Source of the DNA: Candidatus Sumerlaeota bacterium
Lineage (GTDB): Bacteria; Sumerlaeota; Sumerlaeia; SLMS01
Direction: 5' to 3'
DNA: 33,531 bases
NCBI GenBank assembly: GCA_007132505.1
Contig: SLOM01000149.1
Span: 1-33,531, forward strand
A program made the position numbers and the translations under genes. Shown in pieces: positions 1 to 9,560 of this stretch (positions within the stretch are counted from its first letter, which is position 1; every line of letters starts with the position of its first letter). The notes beneath the pieces were generated by a model. The model saw only the letters and a program-made list of their open reading frames with translations, searched no databases and had not been told where the DNA came from.

Positions 1-260
1 ATCACAGGCACCGTTGTGCCGTGGCGGCGTGGCGTGAGTTCCATGAGAAGGAGGAGCACGCAACGGCGCTACGACGCAACGAACAGGGAGCGCGGTCACG
101 GCCTCACCGGTCATCCGCCGACGTGTCAGACCCCCCTCGAAATGGCGGGATGCACCCGGTGCACCGGCCGTTGAGGCTGCGGATTCGCCGTTGACAGGGC
201 AATGGGGGGTGACGAGAAATCCGCCACCCGCCGCGGCGAGAGCGCAACGGCGGTTCCTGT

Positions 261-336
261 GGGGCTGTAGCTCATCTGGTAGAGCGTCGCGTTCGCAATG
301 CGAAGGTAAGGGGTTCGAGTCCCCTCAGCTCCACCA
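261..336 (+). tRNA. tRNA-Ala, anticodon CGC, CCA end encoded
   Basis: GGGGCTG acceptor pairs with CAGCTCC; anticodon loop TTCGCAA; T-arm GGGGTTCGAGTCCCC; terminal ACCA. Confidence 0.95.
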
Positions 337-670
337 TCCAAATGCCATGGACAACGAGTTGGGACTTTGAGGCCGTGGCCGGGTGGTGCGGCGTTTTGTC
401 TCTCGGGAGGCCAAACCTTCCCGGACGTGCGGGGTCGGGAAAGAGTGCTGGACCGCGTTCAGCATGGTTTTGGGCAGCGTCTCAAATGGGCATTTTTTTG
501 CATGGCGCGGTTCGGGGAGCCCGGGTAACCGGGCGTTGTGGGGCAGGAATTGGTTGCCCTGCCACCGAAGGGATGCATGGGCTAACCGCCGCTGGGTGGA
601 CGGGACCACCCCCCCTCCCACTTGGCATGGCAAGCAAGCCCACCACCTTGACCCAGTCTGCGAGAGGACA

Positions 671-1675
671 ATGGCACCGGTAATCGAAATCAATGGCCTG
701 TCGAAGGTCTACGTCCGGGATGTGATCGGTTTCGAGAACGGCCGGCTGCGCGTTCGGCTGAAGGATCGCCGGACAGTGGCCCTCAAGCCGCTCGACCTGA
801 CAGTGGAGGAAGGCGAAATCTTCGGCCTGCTCGGGCCCAACGGCGCCGGCAAGACAACCGCCATCAAAATCCTCATGGGGCTGCACTTCCCCACCAGCGG
901 AAGCGCCCGCATCATGGGCCGGCCGCTCGAGGACAACTCGGTGAAGGCGAAGATTGGCTTCCTGCCTGAGAACCCTTTCTTCTACGACTACCTGAAGGGC
1001 GAGGAGTTCCTCGACTACTACGGACAGCTTTACGGGATGGACAAGGCCACGCGCCGGCGCCGGATTCCGGAGCTGCTGGAGCTTGTGGGGCTTGGGCACG
1101 CGGGCCAGTTGCCGCTGCGGGGCTATTCCAAAGGGATGCTGCAGCGAGCGGGCCTTGCGCAGGCCCTGCTGAACGACCCACGGATCGTCTTCCTTGACGA
1201 GCCGCAGTCGGGGCTCGACCCGTTCGGGCGCAAGGAGGTGCGGGACCTGATCCTCTCGCTGCGCGAGCAAGGCAAGACGGTGTTCTTCTCCAGCCACATC
1301 CTGCAGGACGCGGAGATGATCTGTGACCGGGTGGCGATCCTCCACCAGGGCGAGCGAATCGCGGTCGGGGCGCTCTCTGAGATGCTCTCTGCGAAGGTGA
1401 AGGAATACGAGGTGGGCTTTTCGGACGTACCCCACGAGCTTGTGGAGAAGCTTCGGGAGGGCGCCTCGCGCTTTGTTGAGCGGCCGAACGAGTATCTGGC
1501 AGTCTACGAGAAGGAGGAGCCCGCACGGGAGTCGGTCCGGGCCATTCTCGATGCGAAGGGCGTGCTCGACTCGTTCATCGCGAGGAAAGAGACGCTCGAG
1601 GAGTACTTCATCCGGGAAATCGAAGGGAAACGGGAAGAAGCACGGGCAGCCCTGGCGAACGGAGGTAATGGCTGA
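671..1675 (+). CDS. ABC transporter ATP-binding protein (ABC-2/CcmA type)
   Basis: Walker A GPNGAGKTT, signature-like YSKGMLQRAGLAQAL, Walker B RIVFLDEPQSGLDP, SSHIL switch. ORF track begins at 383 but ATG 671 is the likely start. Confidence 0.9.
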   Translation: MAPVIEINGLSKVYVRDVIGFENGRLRVRLKDRRTVALKPLDLTVEEGEIFGLLGPNGAGKTTAIKILMGLHFPTSGSARIMGRPLEDNSVKAKIGFLPENPFFYDYLKGEEFLDYYGQLYGMDKATRRRRIPELLELVGLGHAGQLPLRGYSKGMLQRAGLAQALLNDPRIVFLDEPQSGLDPFGRKEVRDLILSLREQGKTVFFSSHILQDAEMICDRVAILHQGERIAVGALSEMLSAKVKEYEVGFSDVPHELVEKLREGASRFVERPNEYLAVYEKEEPARESVRAILDAKGVLDSFIARKETLEEYFIREIEGKREEARAALANGGNG

Positions 1676-2655
1676 TGGCCGGCAAGATTGCGGCAATCGC
1701 GCTGAACACGTTCAAGGAGGCGGTGCGAAACCGCGTCCTCTACGTTCTGCTGTTTTTCTCCATTTTGATCATGCTGGGGGCCTGGGTGGCCTCCACGCTG
1801 AGTATTGACGACGAGACGAAGATCGTGCGCGACCTCGGCGCCGGGGCGATCAACTTCATCGCCCTGCTGATCGCGGTCTTCGTGGGCATCGGTCTTGTCT
1901 ATAATGACTTGGACAAGAAGACGATCTATACGATTATTTCGAAGCCGATCTCGCGATGGCACTTCCTTGTCGGGAAGTATTTGGGCCTCTTGCTGACGAT
2001 TGCCGTGAACGTGCTTTTCATGACGTGGATTTTCTGCACGGTGCTCTATCTGCGGGGTTACTTTGCCGGCGACGTAATGTTCGAGGCGCTGACCTACAGG
2101 GACGAGGAGGGCTACCGGGTCTACCGGGGCCTTTTTGCGCACGGCTGGTACCTTTTGTGGTCCACGATCAAGGCGCTGGTGTTCGGGCTGCTGCACGTGC
2201 TGATGTTCGGCATGGAGGGTGTCCTCGGCATCGAGGGGGCCGCAGCGACACAGGGACTTTTCCTGACATCGGTGCTGACGATCCTCGAGATGGGCGTGGT
2301 GACGGCGTTTGCGGTGCTTTTCTCCTCGTTCTCCTCGCCGACGCTGAGCGCGTTCATGACGGTGATCGTGTTCGTGATCGGCCGGCTGAACCAGGAGCTT
2401 TATCTTTTCGCCGACACCATGGTACAGCGCGCGGGCGGCATTGAGGCACTCGGGGGAGGTCAGATGGTGGCCTACTATTTCTCCGTGGCCGCGGCGCACC
2501 TTTGCCCGAACCTTGCCGTGTTCAACCAGCGGCGGGAGCTGGCGGAGTTCCAGGAGATTCAGCTTGGGCTGCTGGACATCTCCTACGGAATCGCATACAC
2601 CGCGATGATCCTGGCGATTGCGGTGATTGTGTTCAACCGGCGCAACTTCAAGTAA
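1675..2655 (+). CDS. ABC-2 type transporter permease
   Basis: Multiple hydrophobic segments; directly follows the ATPase (start overlaps its stop); N-terminus AIALNTFKEAVRNRVLYVLLFFSIL is typical of ABC-2 permeases. Confidence 0.85.
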   Translation: MAGKIAAIALNTFKEAVRNRVLYVLLFFSILIMLGAWVASTLSIDDETKIVRDLGAGAINFIALLIAVFVGIGLVYNDLDKKTIYTIISKPISRWHFLVGKYLGLLLTIAVNVLFMTWIFCTVLYLRGYFAGDVMFEALTYRDEEGYRVYRGLFAHGWYLLWSTIKALVFGLLHVLMFGMEGVLGIEGAAATQGLFLTSVLTILEMGVVTAFAVLFSSFSSPTLSAFMTVIVFVIGRLNQELYLFADTMVQRAGGIEALGGGQMVAYYFSVAAAHLCPNLAVFNQRRELAEFQEIQLGLLDISYGIAYTAMILAIAVIVFNRRNFK

Positions 2656-2680
2656 CCGGGCGAAGGGAGGCCCGACGGCG

Positions 2681-4153
2681 GTGAGACAGCTACTGCAAGA
2701 AAACCGGGGCATACGGGACTTGATACTGGGCATTGCGGCCTTGGCGCTGCTGCTCGGCGCGGTGCTCTACCAGAACAAGCGGCTGGGCGACCTCGGCCAC
2801 CGGGTGTTCATTTACGAGCAACGGATCAACCTGCCGCCCTCCGAAGTCCTGCGCTTCGTGACCCTGGGATACGACAACATCTACGCGAACTGGCTGTGGT
2901 TGGTGTCCATCCAGGCGTTCGGCTCGGGCTGGCGCACGGAGGACGGCACCGAGCGGCCCATCTTCAACTTTTTCGACACGCTGACCGACGTGGACCCGCA
3001 CTTCGCCTCGGCCTACCGATTCGGCAATCTCGTCATCGGGGACCAGCGGGGCGATTACGAGCTCGGGCAGGAATTGCTGCGAAAGGGCACCCTCCTGAAC
3101 TGGCGGGAATACGAACTCCCCTATCTGGGCGTCTATAATGCGCTCTGGATAGCGGGCAACGAGGCGCATGCCCGGTGGTTCGCCACCATGCTGCGGCGCA
3201 TCCCGGACGCGCCGAACTTCATGCTCCGGCTGGAAGAGTTCATCGAACGAACGGCGGGTCGGTACGAAATGGCCTTCGAGTACAACGTGCGCTACTGGCT
3301 GGACTACCATCTGGCCGGCAACGAGGTGGAGCGCGACCTGATCGAGGGACGCCTGCGCGTGATGCTGGACCAATGGTACCGGCAGGAACTGACCAACGCA
3401 GCGGAGTACTACCTGGAGGTGACCGGCGAGCATCCGCGCGAGATGGAGGACCTGCTTGAGGAGGAGTTCATGCCGGCCTTCGAGGCCCCCACCTTCTCCA
3501 ACTTCGTCGCGGCTCTCGAGCGGCGCGAAGAGCAGATTGAGCGGCTTCCGGCCCGCAGGGAAATACCGCAGGAGTTCATCAACGAGGTGGTGGAGGAGTC
3601 GTTCGAGTTCATTCTGGGCCTGCCACCCTGCCCCTACGGGACCTGGTACATGATCCACGAGCCAACACGCGACGGATACGTGGATCACCCGGAGCTGTTC
3701 GATGAGAGACACGGTTTGCCCTACATCAGCAGCGCCCGCGGCCTGCTGGACCTGGTGAACCGGCACAACATGCAGGCACAGGAGTTCATCCTGGACTTCC
3801 ACGCCACGCACGGTCGGAAACCGACGGACGAGGAGATCTCCCACCTGCTTGTACGGGATCCCCTCGGCGGGCACTTCGTTTACGACAGGGACGCTCCGGA
3901 GTCCCCGACCTTCGGCGTCTTCTACAGCACCGCGCAGCGCCGCATCATGGAGGGCGAGGACCCGCGCATGGGCCTTTGGGGGCCCGGCCCCTTCCCCATC
4001 CATCTTGCTCCGCGGCTCTCGGATTTCCCCGAGGATCGTGAATGGGGCATCGAGCAAGGCTACATCCTGGAGGACGGCACGGAGCTGTGGATGCGCGAGG
4101 GTGAGGCGGGCCTGGAGGTTCTGGTGCAGGAGGAGGACGAGGAGCAGGAATAG
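2681..4153 (+). CDS. Membrane-anchored TPR-like protein associated with the ABC-2 cassette
   Basis: GTG at 2681 after a purine-rich stretch; N-terminal TM (LILGIAALALLLGAVLY); ANWLWLVSIQAFG and LTDVDPHFASAYRFGNLVI resemble TPR-like proteins found beside ABC-2 genes. Confidence 0.6.
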   Translation: MRQLLQENRGIRDLILGIAALALLLGAVLYQNKRLGDLGHRVFIYEQRINLPPSEVLRFVTLGYDNIYANWLWLVSIQAFGSGWRTEDGTERPIFNFFDTLTDVDPHFASAYRFGNLVIGDQRGDYELGQELLRKGTLLNWREYELPYLGVYNALWIAGNEAHARWFATMLRRIPDAPNFMLRLEEFIERTAGRYEMAFEYNVRYWLDYHLAGNEVERDLIEGRLRVMLDQWYRQELTNAAEYYLEVTGEHPREMEDLLEEEFMPAFEAPTFSNFVAALERREEQIERLPARREIPQEFINEVVEESFEFILGLPPCPYGTWYMIHEPTRDGYVDHPELFDERHGLPYISSARGLLDLVNRHNMQAQEFILDFHATHGRKPTDEEISHLLVRDPLGGHFVYDRDAPESPTFGVFYSTAQRRIMEGEDPRMGLWGPGPFPIHLAPRLSDFPEDREWGIEQGYILEDGTELWMREGEAGLEVLVQEEDEEQE

Positions 4154-4336
4154 CGGACTCCCGCTGGACCCTGAACTCCCGGGCCAGCCTGCTCCACTCC
4201 GTAACTCCTGTTGATCCCGCACGGTAATCTTTGATTCCCCCTTGGGCTCACGGAGGGAAGGGTGTGGCCGACGCCCGCCGCCGGCACGGCCCCATTAGGA
4301 CCATCCCCCTGCAACACACGGAGAAAGCCTGGCCCG

Positions 4337-4939
4337 GTGGCCCTGAGCGACGTACCAGTCTCCCTGATCGAGCGATGCCGCGCGGGCGAACCCGGGGCCT
4401 TTGACGAGCTGTTCTCGTTCATCCGTGACGACCTGTTCCGCTGGACCTTCTCGCTCGTGCGCAACGAGGACGACGCGCTGGAGATCATGCAGGAGTGCTT
4501 CCTGCGCATCTTCCGGCACCTGCACCGGCTCCAGGACCCCAACAAATTCGCCCAGTGGGTCTCCCGCCTGGTCATCAATCAGACCAACACCTACCGGGTA
4601 AAACGCCGGAAGAGCCAAACCGAAGAGCTCGAAGAAGGGTTCGATATCCAGGAAGGGGCGCTGCCGCTGCAGGGCAAGGGCGTCCCCAATCCACGCAAGG
4701 CCGCCGAGCGTGAGGAGGTCTTCCGCAAGGTCAACGAGGCGATCGCGGAACTGCCCCCGCGGCAACGGCTGGCGGTGCTGCTCTTCGACGTAAAGGGCAA
4801 GAGCATCCGCGAAATCGCCGGGGAGCTCGAGTGCTCGGAGGGCGCGGTGAAGTTCAATATTTTCCAGGGCAGGCGCAAGTTGCGCGGGATGCTGCAGAAT
4901 TACATGGACCGGCATGGCAACCTGGACCTGATGGAGTGA
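4337..4939 (+). CDS. RNA polymerase sigma factor, ECF (sigma-70) family
   Basis: Region 2 (EPGAFDELFSFIRDDLFRWTFSLVRNEDDALEIMQECFLRIFRHL) and region 4 (LPPRQRLAVLLFDVKGKSIREIAGELECSEGAVKFNIFQGRRKLR). Start uncertain (4262 or GTG 4337). Confidence 0.9.
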   Translation: MALSDVPVSLIERCRAGEPGAFDELFSFIRDDLFRWTFSLVRNEDDALEIMQECFLRIFRHLHRLQDPNKFAQWVSRLVINQTNTYRVKRRKSQTEELEEGFDIQEGALPLQGKGVPNPRKAAEREEVFRKVNEAIAELPPRQRLAVLLFDVKGKSIREIAGELECSEGAVKFNIFQGRRKLRGMLQNYMDRHGNLDLME

Positions 4940-4945
4940 TGTAAA

Positions 4946-6568
4946 ATGACTACCAGCGGGCAGAAGGGCCATCGTGACCCCGAACCACCGGCCGGGTGGG
5001 AACCAGAACATGACCGGGAGGCGCATTGGCAGGCCATCACGGAGCTGCTGCGCCGGGCGGACCAGCCGCCCCAAGTACCTCCCGCACGATTCGAGGCGAT
5101 GCGCCTTGAGCTGGAGAGGACGCTCCGGGCCGAGGGCCTGATCGCCAGCGGCAACCCGGGCCGGCACCATCACGACGGGTTCCGGGCCTGGCTCTCGACG
5201 GTCTTCTTTGGGGGCGGCCCGGGCGGACAGGTTGTCCGGCTGGGCGTCGCAGCGGGGCTTGCGCTGTTCCTGGGCCTTCAGATCGGCAACATCCGGCAGG
5301 ACGCGGGCGAGACCGCCGGTCCGCCCCTGGTGGCCGAGGATGTCCGGGCAACGGCACCGGACGATTCCATGCTGGCGGCACGCACGGAGGAAGTGCTGAG
5401 AACGCCGCCACGGGCGGAACTCCAGCCGCAGCCGGGCACTGTGGCGATCCCGGATCAGGAACCCCCCATCATGCAGCAGGTGCGGACACGCACGGAGGGC
5501 CCTGGAGTGGCAATCGGTGGTGCTCCAGTGACCGCGCGCGACGGGAACGGCAGCCGCACGATCCCGCGCAGCCACCTCGCAGAGCTGGAGGAACGCTCGC
5601 TCTGGCAGGAGACGGTACCGAACGCACAGGCGTGGGTCTTCGAGCTTCCACGTCCGCGCAGCGAGCCGGTCCTCGGCACCATGACACCGGTCTCGCAGGG
5701 CACCTACGGCGATCAGCGGGTACGGCTGGCCTCCGAGGCGCTCGATCAGCTCCAAGTGCTCAAGTTCTACTCCCTCGTGAATCGTGACGACCAGAGCCTG
5801 CAGGAGGTGCGCCGCATCGAGAGCCTGCTGACAGACCTTGCCGCCCAGACGGAATGGGACGCGCGGCCGAAGACAAGCGTCATGGAGGCCTTCCGCAAGG
5901 CGGAGGCTTCGCTCGCCGCTCAGCGCTACCATGAAGCACAGCAGTCCTTCGAGGAAGTGACTTTCATCGCACCGGGCAGCGCCCATGCCTTCCTGGCTCA
6001 TTTCCAGATCGGACGGATCGCCCTGGAGCACACGCAGGACTACGATCTGGCCCTCGAATCGTTCCGCCGCTGCCTGGAGGAGTACCCCTCCTCGGTCATG
6101 TCAGGCCAGCACCGGCGCTACCTGATGGACCGGGTGATGGTGCTGACGGAGACGGAGGAAGAGGGCTGGCAGAGCCTCGGCTGGTGGCAGGCCTCCGAGC
6201 AGGCACAGGACCCGCGCGAGGCAGCGCGGCTGCTCCAGCAGGTGGTGCGGGAGTCCTCCTCTGACCGGTTGGCTTCCGACGCGGCAACCCGGCTGAAGGA
6301 CATCGTGCTGGCGGACGTGGCGCTGCAGCGCGTGAACGCGGTGGAAATCGCCGAGGCGATCCGGGACCGCGTGGCACGCACGAAGTCCTCCCACGACGCC
6401 GCGCGCATCCAGTACGCCGTGGCGGAGATGCTCGCCCGCGGCACGACTGACACGCAGGAGGCCGCACGCGAGTATCGCCGCGTCCTGGAGCTGACACCCG
6501 ACGACCAGACACGCCGGCTGGCCAGCAACCGGCTGGTGCAGCTCGGAGCGCTTGCCGGCCCGGAATAG
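4946..6568 (+). CDS. Single-pass membrane protein with TPR-like repeats; candidate anti-sigma factor
   Basis: 7 bp gap after the sigma gene; one TM (VVRLGVAAGLALFLGLQIG); C-terminal helical repeats (RYHEAQQSFEEV..., DYDLALESFRRCLEEYPSS, DTQEAAREYRRVLELTPDD). Confidence 0.65.
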   Translation: MTTSGQKGHRDPEPPAGWEPEHDREAHWQAITELLRRADQPPQVPPARFEAMRLELERTLRAEGLIASGNPGRHHHDGFRAWLSTVFFGGGPGGQVVRLGVAAGLALFLGLQIGNIRQDAGETAGPPLVAEDVRATAPDDSMLAARTEEVLRTPPRAELQPQPGTVAIPDQEPPIMQQVRTRTEGPGVAIGGAPVTARDGNGSRTIPRSHLAELEERSLWQETVPNAQAWVFELPRPRSEPVLGTMTPVSQGTYGDQRVRLASEALDQLQVLKFYSLVNRDDQSLQEVRRIESLLTDLAAQTEWDARPKTSVMEAFRKAEASLAAQRYHEAQQSFEEVTFIAPGSAHAFLAHFQIGRIALEHTQDYDLALESFRRCLEEYPSSVMSGQHRRYLMDRVMVLTETEEEGWQSLGWWQASEQAQDPREAARLLQQVVRESSSDRLASDAATRLKDIVLADVALQRVNAVEIAEAIRDRVARTKSSHDAARIQYAVAEMLARGTTDTQEAAREYRRVLELTPDDQTRRLASNRLVQLGALAGPE

Positions 6569-6636
6569 TCGTTGCTCCCATGCGTGGGCGGAAAGCGAGG
6601 TAATCCAACCCCATCCGCCCACGGGAGAACGGCTTC

Positions 6637-7221
6637 ATGGCAATGACCCCCTCCACAATGCTGCCGCTCGGCACGCCCGCGCCGCACTTCGCGCTTCCCT
6701 CCACGCAGGGAACAACGGTCGAGCTGAACGATTTCAACGACGCTCCGGTCCTCGTCGTCATCTTCATGTGCAACCACTGCCCCTTCGTGAAGCACCTCCA
6801 CCAGGGGCTGGTGGACTTCGGGAAAGACTGCCAGGCGAAGGGCGTGGCAGTCGTGGGCATCAGCTCCAACAACCCGGAGACCCACCCCGACGACAGCTTC
6901 GAGAAGATGGTCGAGGAGGTGGAACAGGTGGGTTACACCTTCCCCTACCTCTTCGACGAGACGCAGGGAGTGGCGAAGGCGTACCACGCGGCCTGCACGC
7001 CGGACTTCTTCGTTTTCGACAGCGAGCGGAAGCTGCGCTACCGCGGCCAGTTCGACGGCAGCCGGCCGGGCAATGACGTGCCGGTGACGGGCAGCGACCT
7101 CCGGGCGGCAGTGGATGCGCTGCTCGCGGGTAAGGAGCCTCCGGCTGAGCAGAAGCCCTCCATCGGCTGTAACATCAAGTGGAAGCCCGGGAACGAGCCG
7201 CCATACTTCACCGCTGGTTAG
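6637..7221 (+). CDS. Thioredoxin-fold (AhpC/TSA/redoxin) family protein
   Basis: FMCNHCPFVKHLHQGLVDFG...VVGISSNN; CxxC (CNHC); RYRGQFDGSRPGN tail typical of the family. Confidence 0.88.
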   Translation: MAMTPSTMLPLGTPAPHFALPSTQGTTVELNDFNDAPVLVVIFMCNHCPFVKHLHQGLVDFGKDCQAKGVAVVGISSNNPETHPDDSFEKMVEEVEQVGYTFPYLFDETQGVAKAYHAACTPDFFVFDSERKLRYRGQFDGSRPGNDVPVTGSDLRAAVDALLAGKEPPAEQKPSIGCNIKWKPGNEPPYFTAG

Positions 7222-7336
7222 GACGCCGGGCGAGCGGCGCTGAACTCCCCTTGCCCGCGTGGCAACCACGGGAGGCACGATTTCCCCGCTTATCATCAAT
7301 CCCGGCCCGGGGATGGGCCGGCGAGGAGACCTTGCC

Positions 7337-8407
7337 TTGGAATCACGCGCGCTTGAATTGCTGAAGAAACTGGTGAACACCCCCGGGCCCTCGGGCTTCG
7401 AGGAGCAGGCCCGGCGCGTGTGGGTGGAGGCGGTGCGGCCGTACTGTGACCAGCACCTGACCGACGTCCACGGGACGGAGATCGCCACGCTGCGGGGCAA
7501 GTCCCAGCGCACCGCCATCATGCTGCTGGGGCACATTGACCAGCTCGGGCTGATCGTTCGCTACATTGACGAGAAGGGCTTTCTTTACTTTGCCCCCATC
7601 GGGGGCGTGGACGTGGACACGGTGATCAGCCAGCCGGTGCGGGTGATGGGGCCGAAGGGCACCATTCCGGGCATCGTGGGGAAGATCGCCTTCCACCTGC
7701 AGGATCCGGAGGATCGCAAGAAGAAGCTGCAGCTCCATGAGCTTTGGATAGACATAGGCGCCACCTCGCGCGAGGAGGCCCAGGAGTACGCCCCCATCGG
7801 AACGCCGGTGGCCGTGGGGGAGGGAGTGACGGAACTCCTGAACGGGCGGATTGCGGGCCGTATAGACAACCGGTTCGGTGCGTTCGTGGTGGCCGAGGTC
7901 CTGCGCCGGCTTCATGGCCGGAGGGAGGAGCTGTTCCCGACTGTGCACGCGGTGGCCTCCGTGCAGGAGGAGACGAGCGGACGCTTCACGGGAGCCTCCA
8001 CGGCGGGCTACCGCCTGATGCCCTCCGCAGCGATCGCGGTGGACGTGAATCACTCAATGGATATCCCCGGAGCCGACAAGCGCCGGGCCGGCGACGCAGC
8101 CATGGGAAAGGGCGCCATCCTGACCGTGGGCGTCTCCTCCAGCAACAAGCTGGCAGCAGCCATCCGCAAGGCGGCCGAGCAGGCGGGCATGTCCATTCAG
8201 CTCGAATACGAGAACGGCCGGCACGGCACCGATGCCGACGCCATGCCCGTGACCCGCACGGGCATCCCCTCGGTGAGCCTGGGCAACGCCCTGCGCTACA
8301 TGCACAATACGGTGGAGATGGCGGACCTCGGGGACATCGAGGCGGTTGTGGACGTGCTGGAGGCGTTCCTGCTCTCAATCAGTCAGGACGTGGACTACAC
8401 GGCTTGA
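7337..8407 (+). CDS. M42 family metallopeptidase
   Basis: LGHIDQLGLIV, GRIDNRFGAFVVAEVL, SVQEETSGRFTGAS, AVDVNHSMD, ENGRHGTDADAMPVTRTGIPSVSLGNALRYMHNTVE. Start uncertain (7259, 7313 or TTG 7337 after GAGGAG). Confidence 0.88.
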   Translation: MESRALELLKKLVNTPGPSGFEEQARRVWVEAVRPYCDQHLTDVHGTEIATLRGKSQRTAIMLLGHIDQLGLIVRYIDEKGFLYFAPIGGVDVDTVISQPVRVMGPKGTIPGIVGKIAFHLQDPEDRKKKLQLHELWIDIGATSREEAQEYAPIGTPVAVGEGVTELLNGRIAGRIDNRFGAFVVAEVLRRLHGRREELFPTVHAVASVQEETSGRFTGASTAGYRLMPSAAIAVDVNHSMDIPGADKRRAGDAAMGKGAILTVGVSSSNKLAAAIRKAAEQAGMSIQLEYENGRHGTDADAMPVTRTGIPSVSLGNALRYMHNTVEMADLGDIEAVVDVLEAFLLSISQDVDYTA

Positions 8408-8497
8408 CTTGGCCGTTACTCTTGCCAAGCTGCCGGTCGAGAGGATTAAATCGGGTCGAAAGCACGATTTCCCATCATGACGGGGGCGAGGTTTCCA

Positions 8498-9331
8498 ATG
8501 ACGATTCGAGCAGCAGCGGCCGCCATGTTTGTTTTCGCAGCATTCGGAATCGCAACTGCATCCCTGCCGCTGTACCAGACCCAGTTCGACGCCCCCACGT
8601 TCACGGCGGGTGACAGCGTTGACGGTGTCGAAGGCTGGCAGGTTCTGAGCCCTCCGGCCACAGTCGCTGCCGGAGGTGCGGCGGTTGGCAACCAATTCGT
8701 CCAGCTCGGCAGCGGTGCGATCCTCGACCGCGCCTTCACGGGCACGCAGGGCGAGGACACGCTCTGGGTGCAGGCGTACTTCCGCGGCCGGGGCAGCAGC
8801 CAGACCCTGACCGAAATCGAGGACGAGATCGGCTTCCCCGCCAGCGCCATCCTGCACTTCAGCGAGGCGAACGGCATCGAGGCCGAGGACGGGACGGGGG
8901 ACGGCGCACCCGGCTCGGTCATCCAGGTCGGAGTGCCGCTTGGACAGGCCAACCAAACCACTTGGTACAAGATCACCGTGCGGCTCGATTTCGAGGAGAA
9001 AGCATGGCAGCTGTGGGTGAACGACGAGAGGCGGAGCGGCGAAGATGGATTCGGTTTCCGCTCCAATCAGGTCAACAACCTGAGCGGGTTCCGCCAAATG
9101 GCCCAGGGAGAGAGCGGGTTCGACGGCTTCCGCGTGGTCCTGCCCCTGCTCGGCGATGCCAACGGCGATGGCGCCATTGACGCAGCAGACCTGATGGCCG
9201 TGATAGAGTATCTGGCCGAACCGACGGGCGACCCGATCCTCCGGGGCAACGCGGACCTGACCGGCAACGGTGACGTGACCGAGGACGACCTGGACCTGCT
9301 GGCGGGCAAGCTGACCGCCATGGCCCCGTAA
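8498..9331 (+). CDS. Secreted protein with LamG/concanavalin-like region and C-terminal dockerin-like calcium repeats
   Basis: Signal peptide MTIRAAAAAMFVFAAFGIATA; two DxNxDGxxxxxD-type motifs (DANGDGAIDAADL and DLTGNGDVTEDDL). Confidence 0.7.
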   Translation: MTIRAAAAAMFVFAAFGIATASLPLYQTQFDAPTFTAGDSVDGVEGWQVLSPPATVAAGGAAVGNQFVQLGSGAILDRAFTGTQGEDTLWVQAYFRGRGSSQTLTEIEDEIGFPASAILHFSEANGIEAEDGTGDGAPGSVIQVGVPLGQANQTTWYKITVRLDFEEKAWQLWVNDERRSGEDGFGFRSNQVNNLSGFRQMAQGESGFDGFRVVLPLLGDANGDGAIDAADLMAVIEYLAEPTGDPILRGNADLTGNGDVTEDDLDLLAGKLTAMAP

Positions 9332-9359
9332 GGTGCGGCCTTCCCGGCGGGACGGGATA

Positions 9360-9377
9360 TCCCCCGGCGAAGGGGGA
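9360..9377. terminator. Possible hairpin TCCCCC-ggcgaa-GGGGGA
   Basis: 6-bp perfect stem about 30 bp after the stop at 9331, followed by only a weak T run. Confidence 0.3.
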
Positions 9378-9560
9378 GCTTTGCCCGGAATTATCTTTCG
9401 TTTGCGTGAATTCCGTTTGACCGGGTGGCTGGGCGGCCTTGGGGTCGCGGTGAATGGACTCTTGCCCCGGGCCACCGGGTGAACTGAATGACACGCCTGT
9501 CGGCCGGCTGGACATGTGGGAGCGTAGTGGATGGAGTAAGGGAACCACAGAACAAAGACA

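Noticed and set aside
126-341. Minus-strand 71-aa ORF MDGGAEGTRTPYLRIANATL...
   Set aside because: It is the antisense of tRNA-Ala; the GAEGTRTP-type peptide is a known spurious translation of tRNA sequence.
383-670. N-terminal extension of the ABC ATPase ORF
   Set aside because: Low-complexity Trp/Arg-rich translation; the ATPase domain begins at ATG 671.
4295-6031. 578-aa minus-strand ORF
   Set aside because: Antisense shadow of the sigma and TPR genes; no family motifs.
8408-8470. Small inverted repeats (CTTGGC/GCCAAG and AAATCG/CGATTT) after the M42 gene
   Set aside because: Only 6-bp stems without a T tract; expected by chance.
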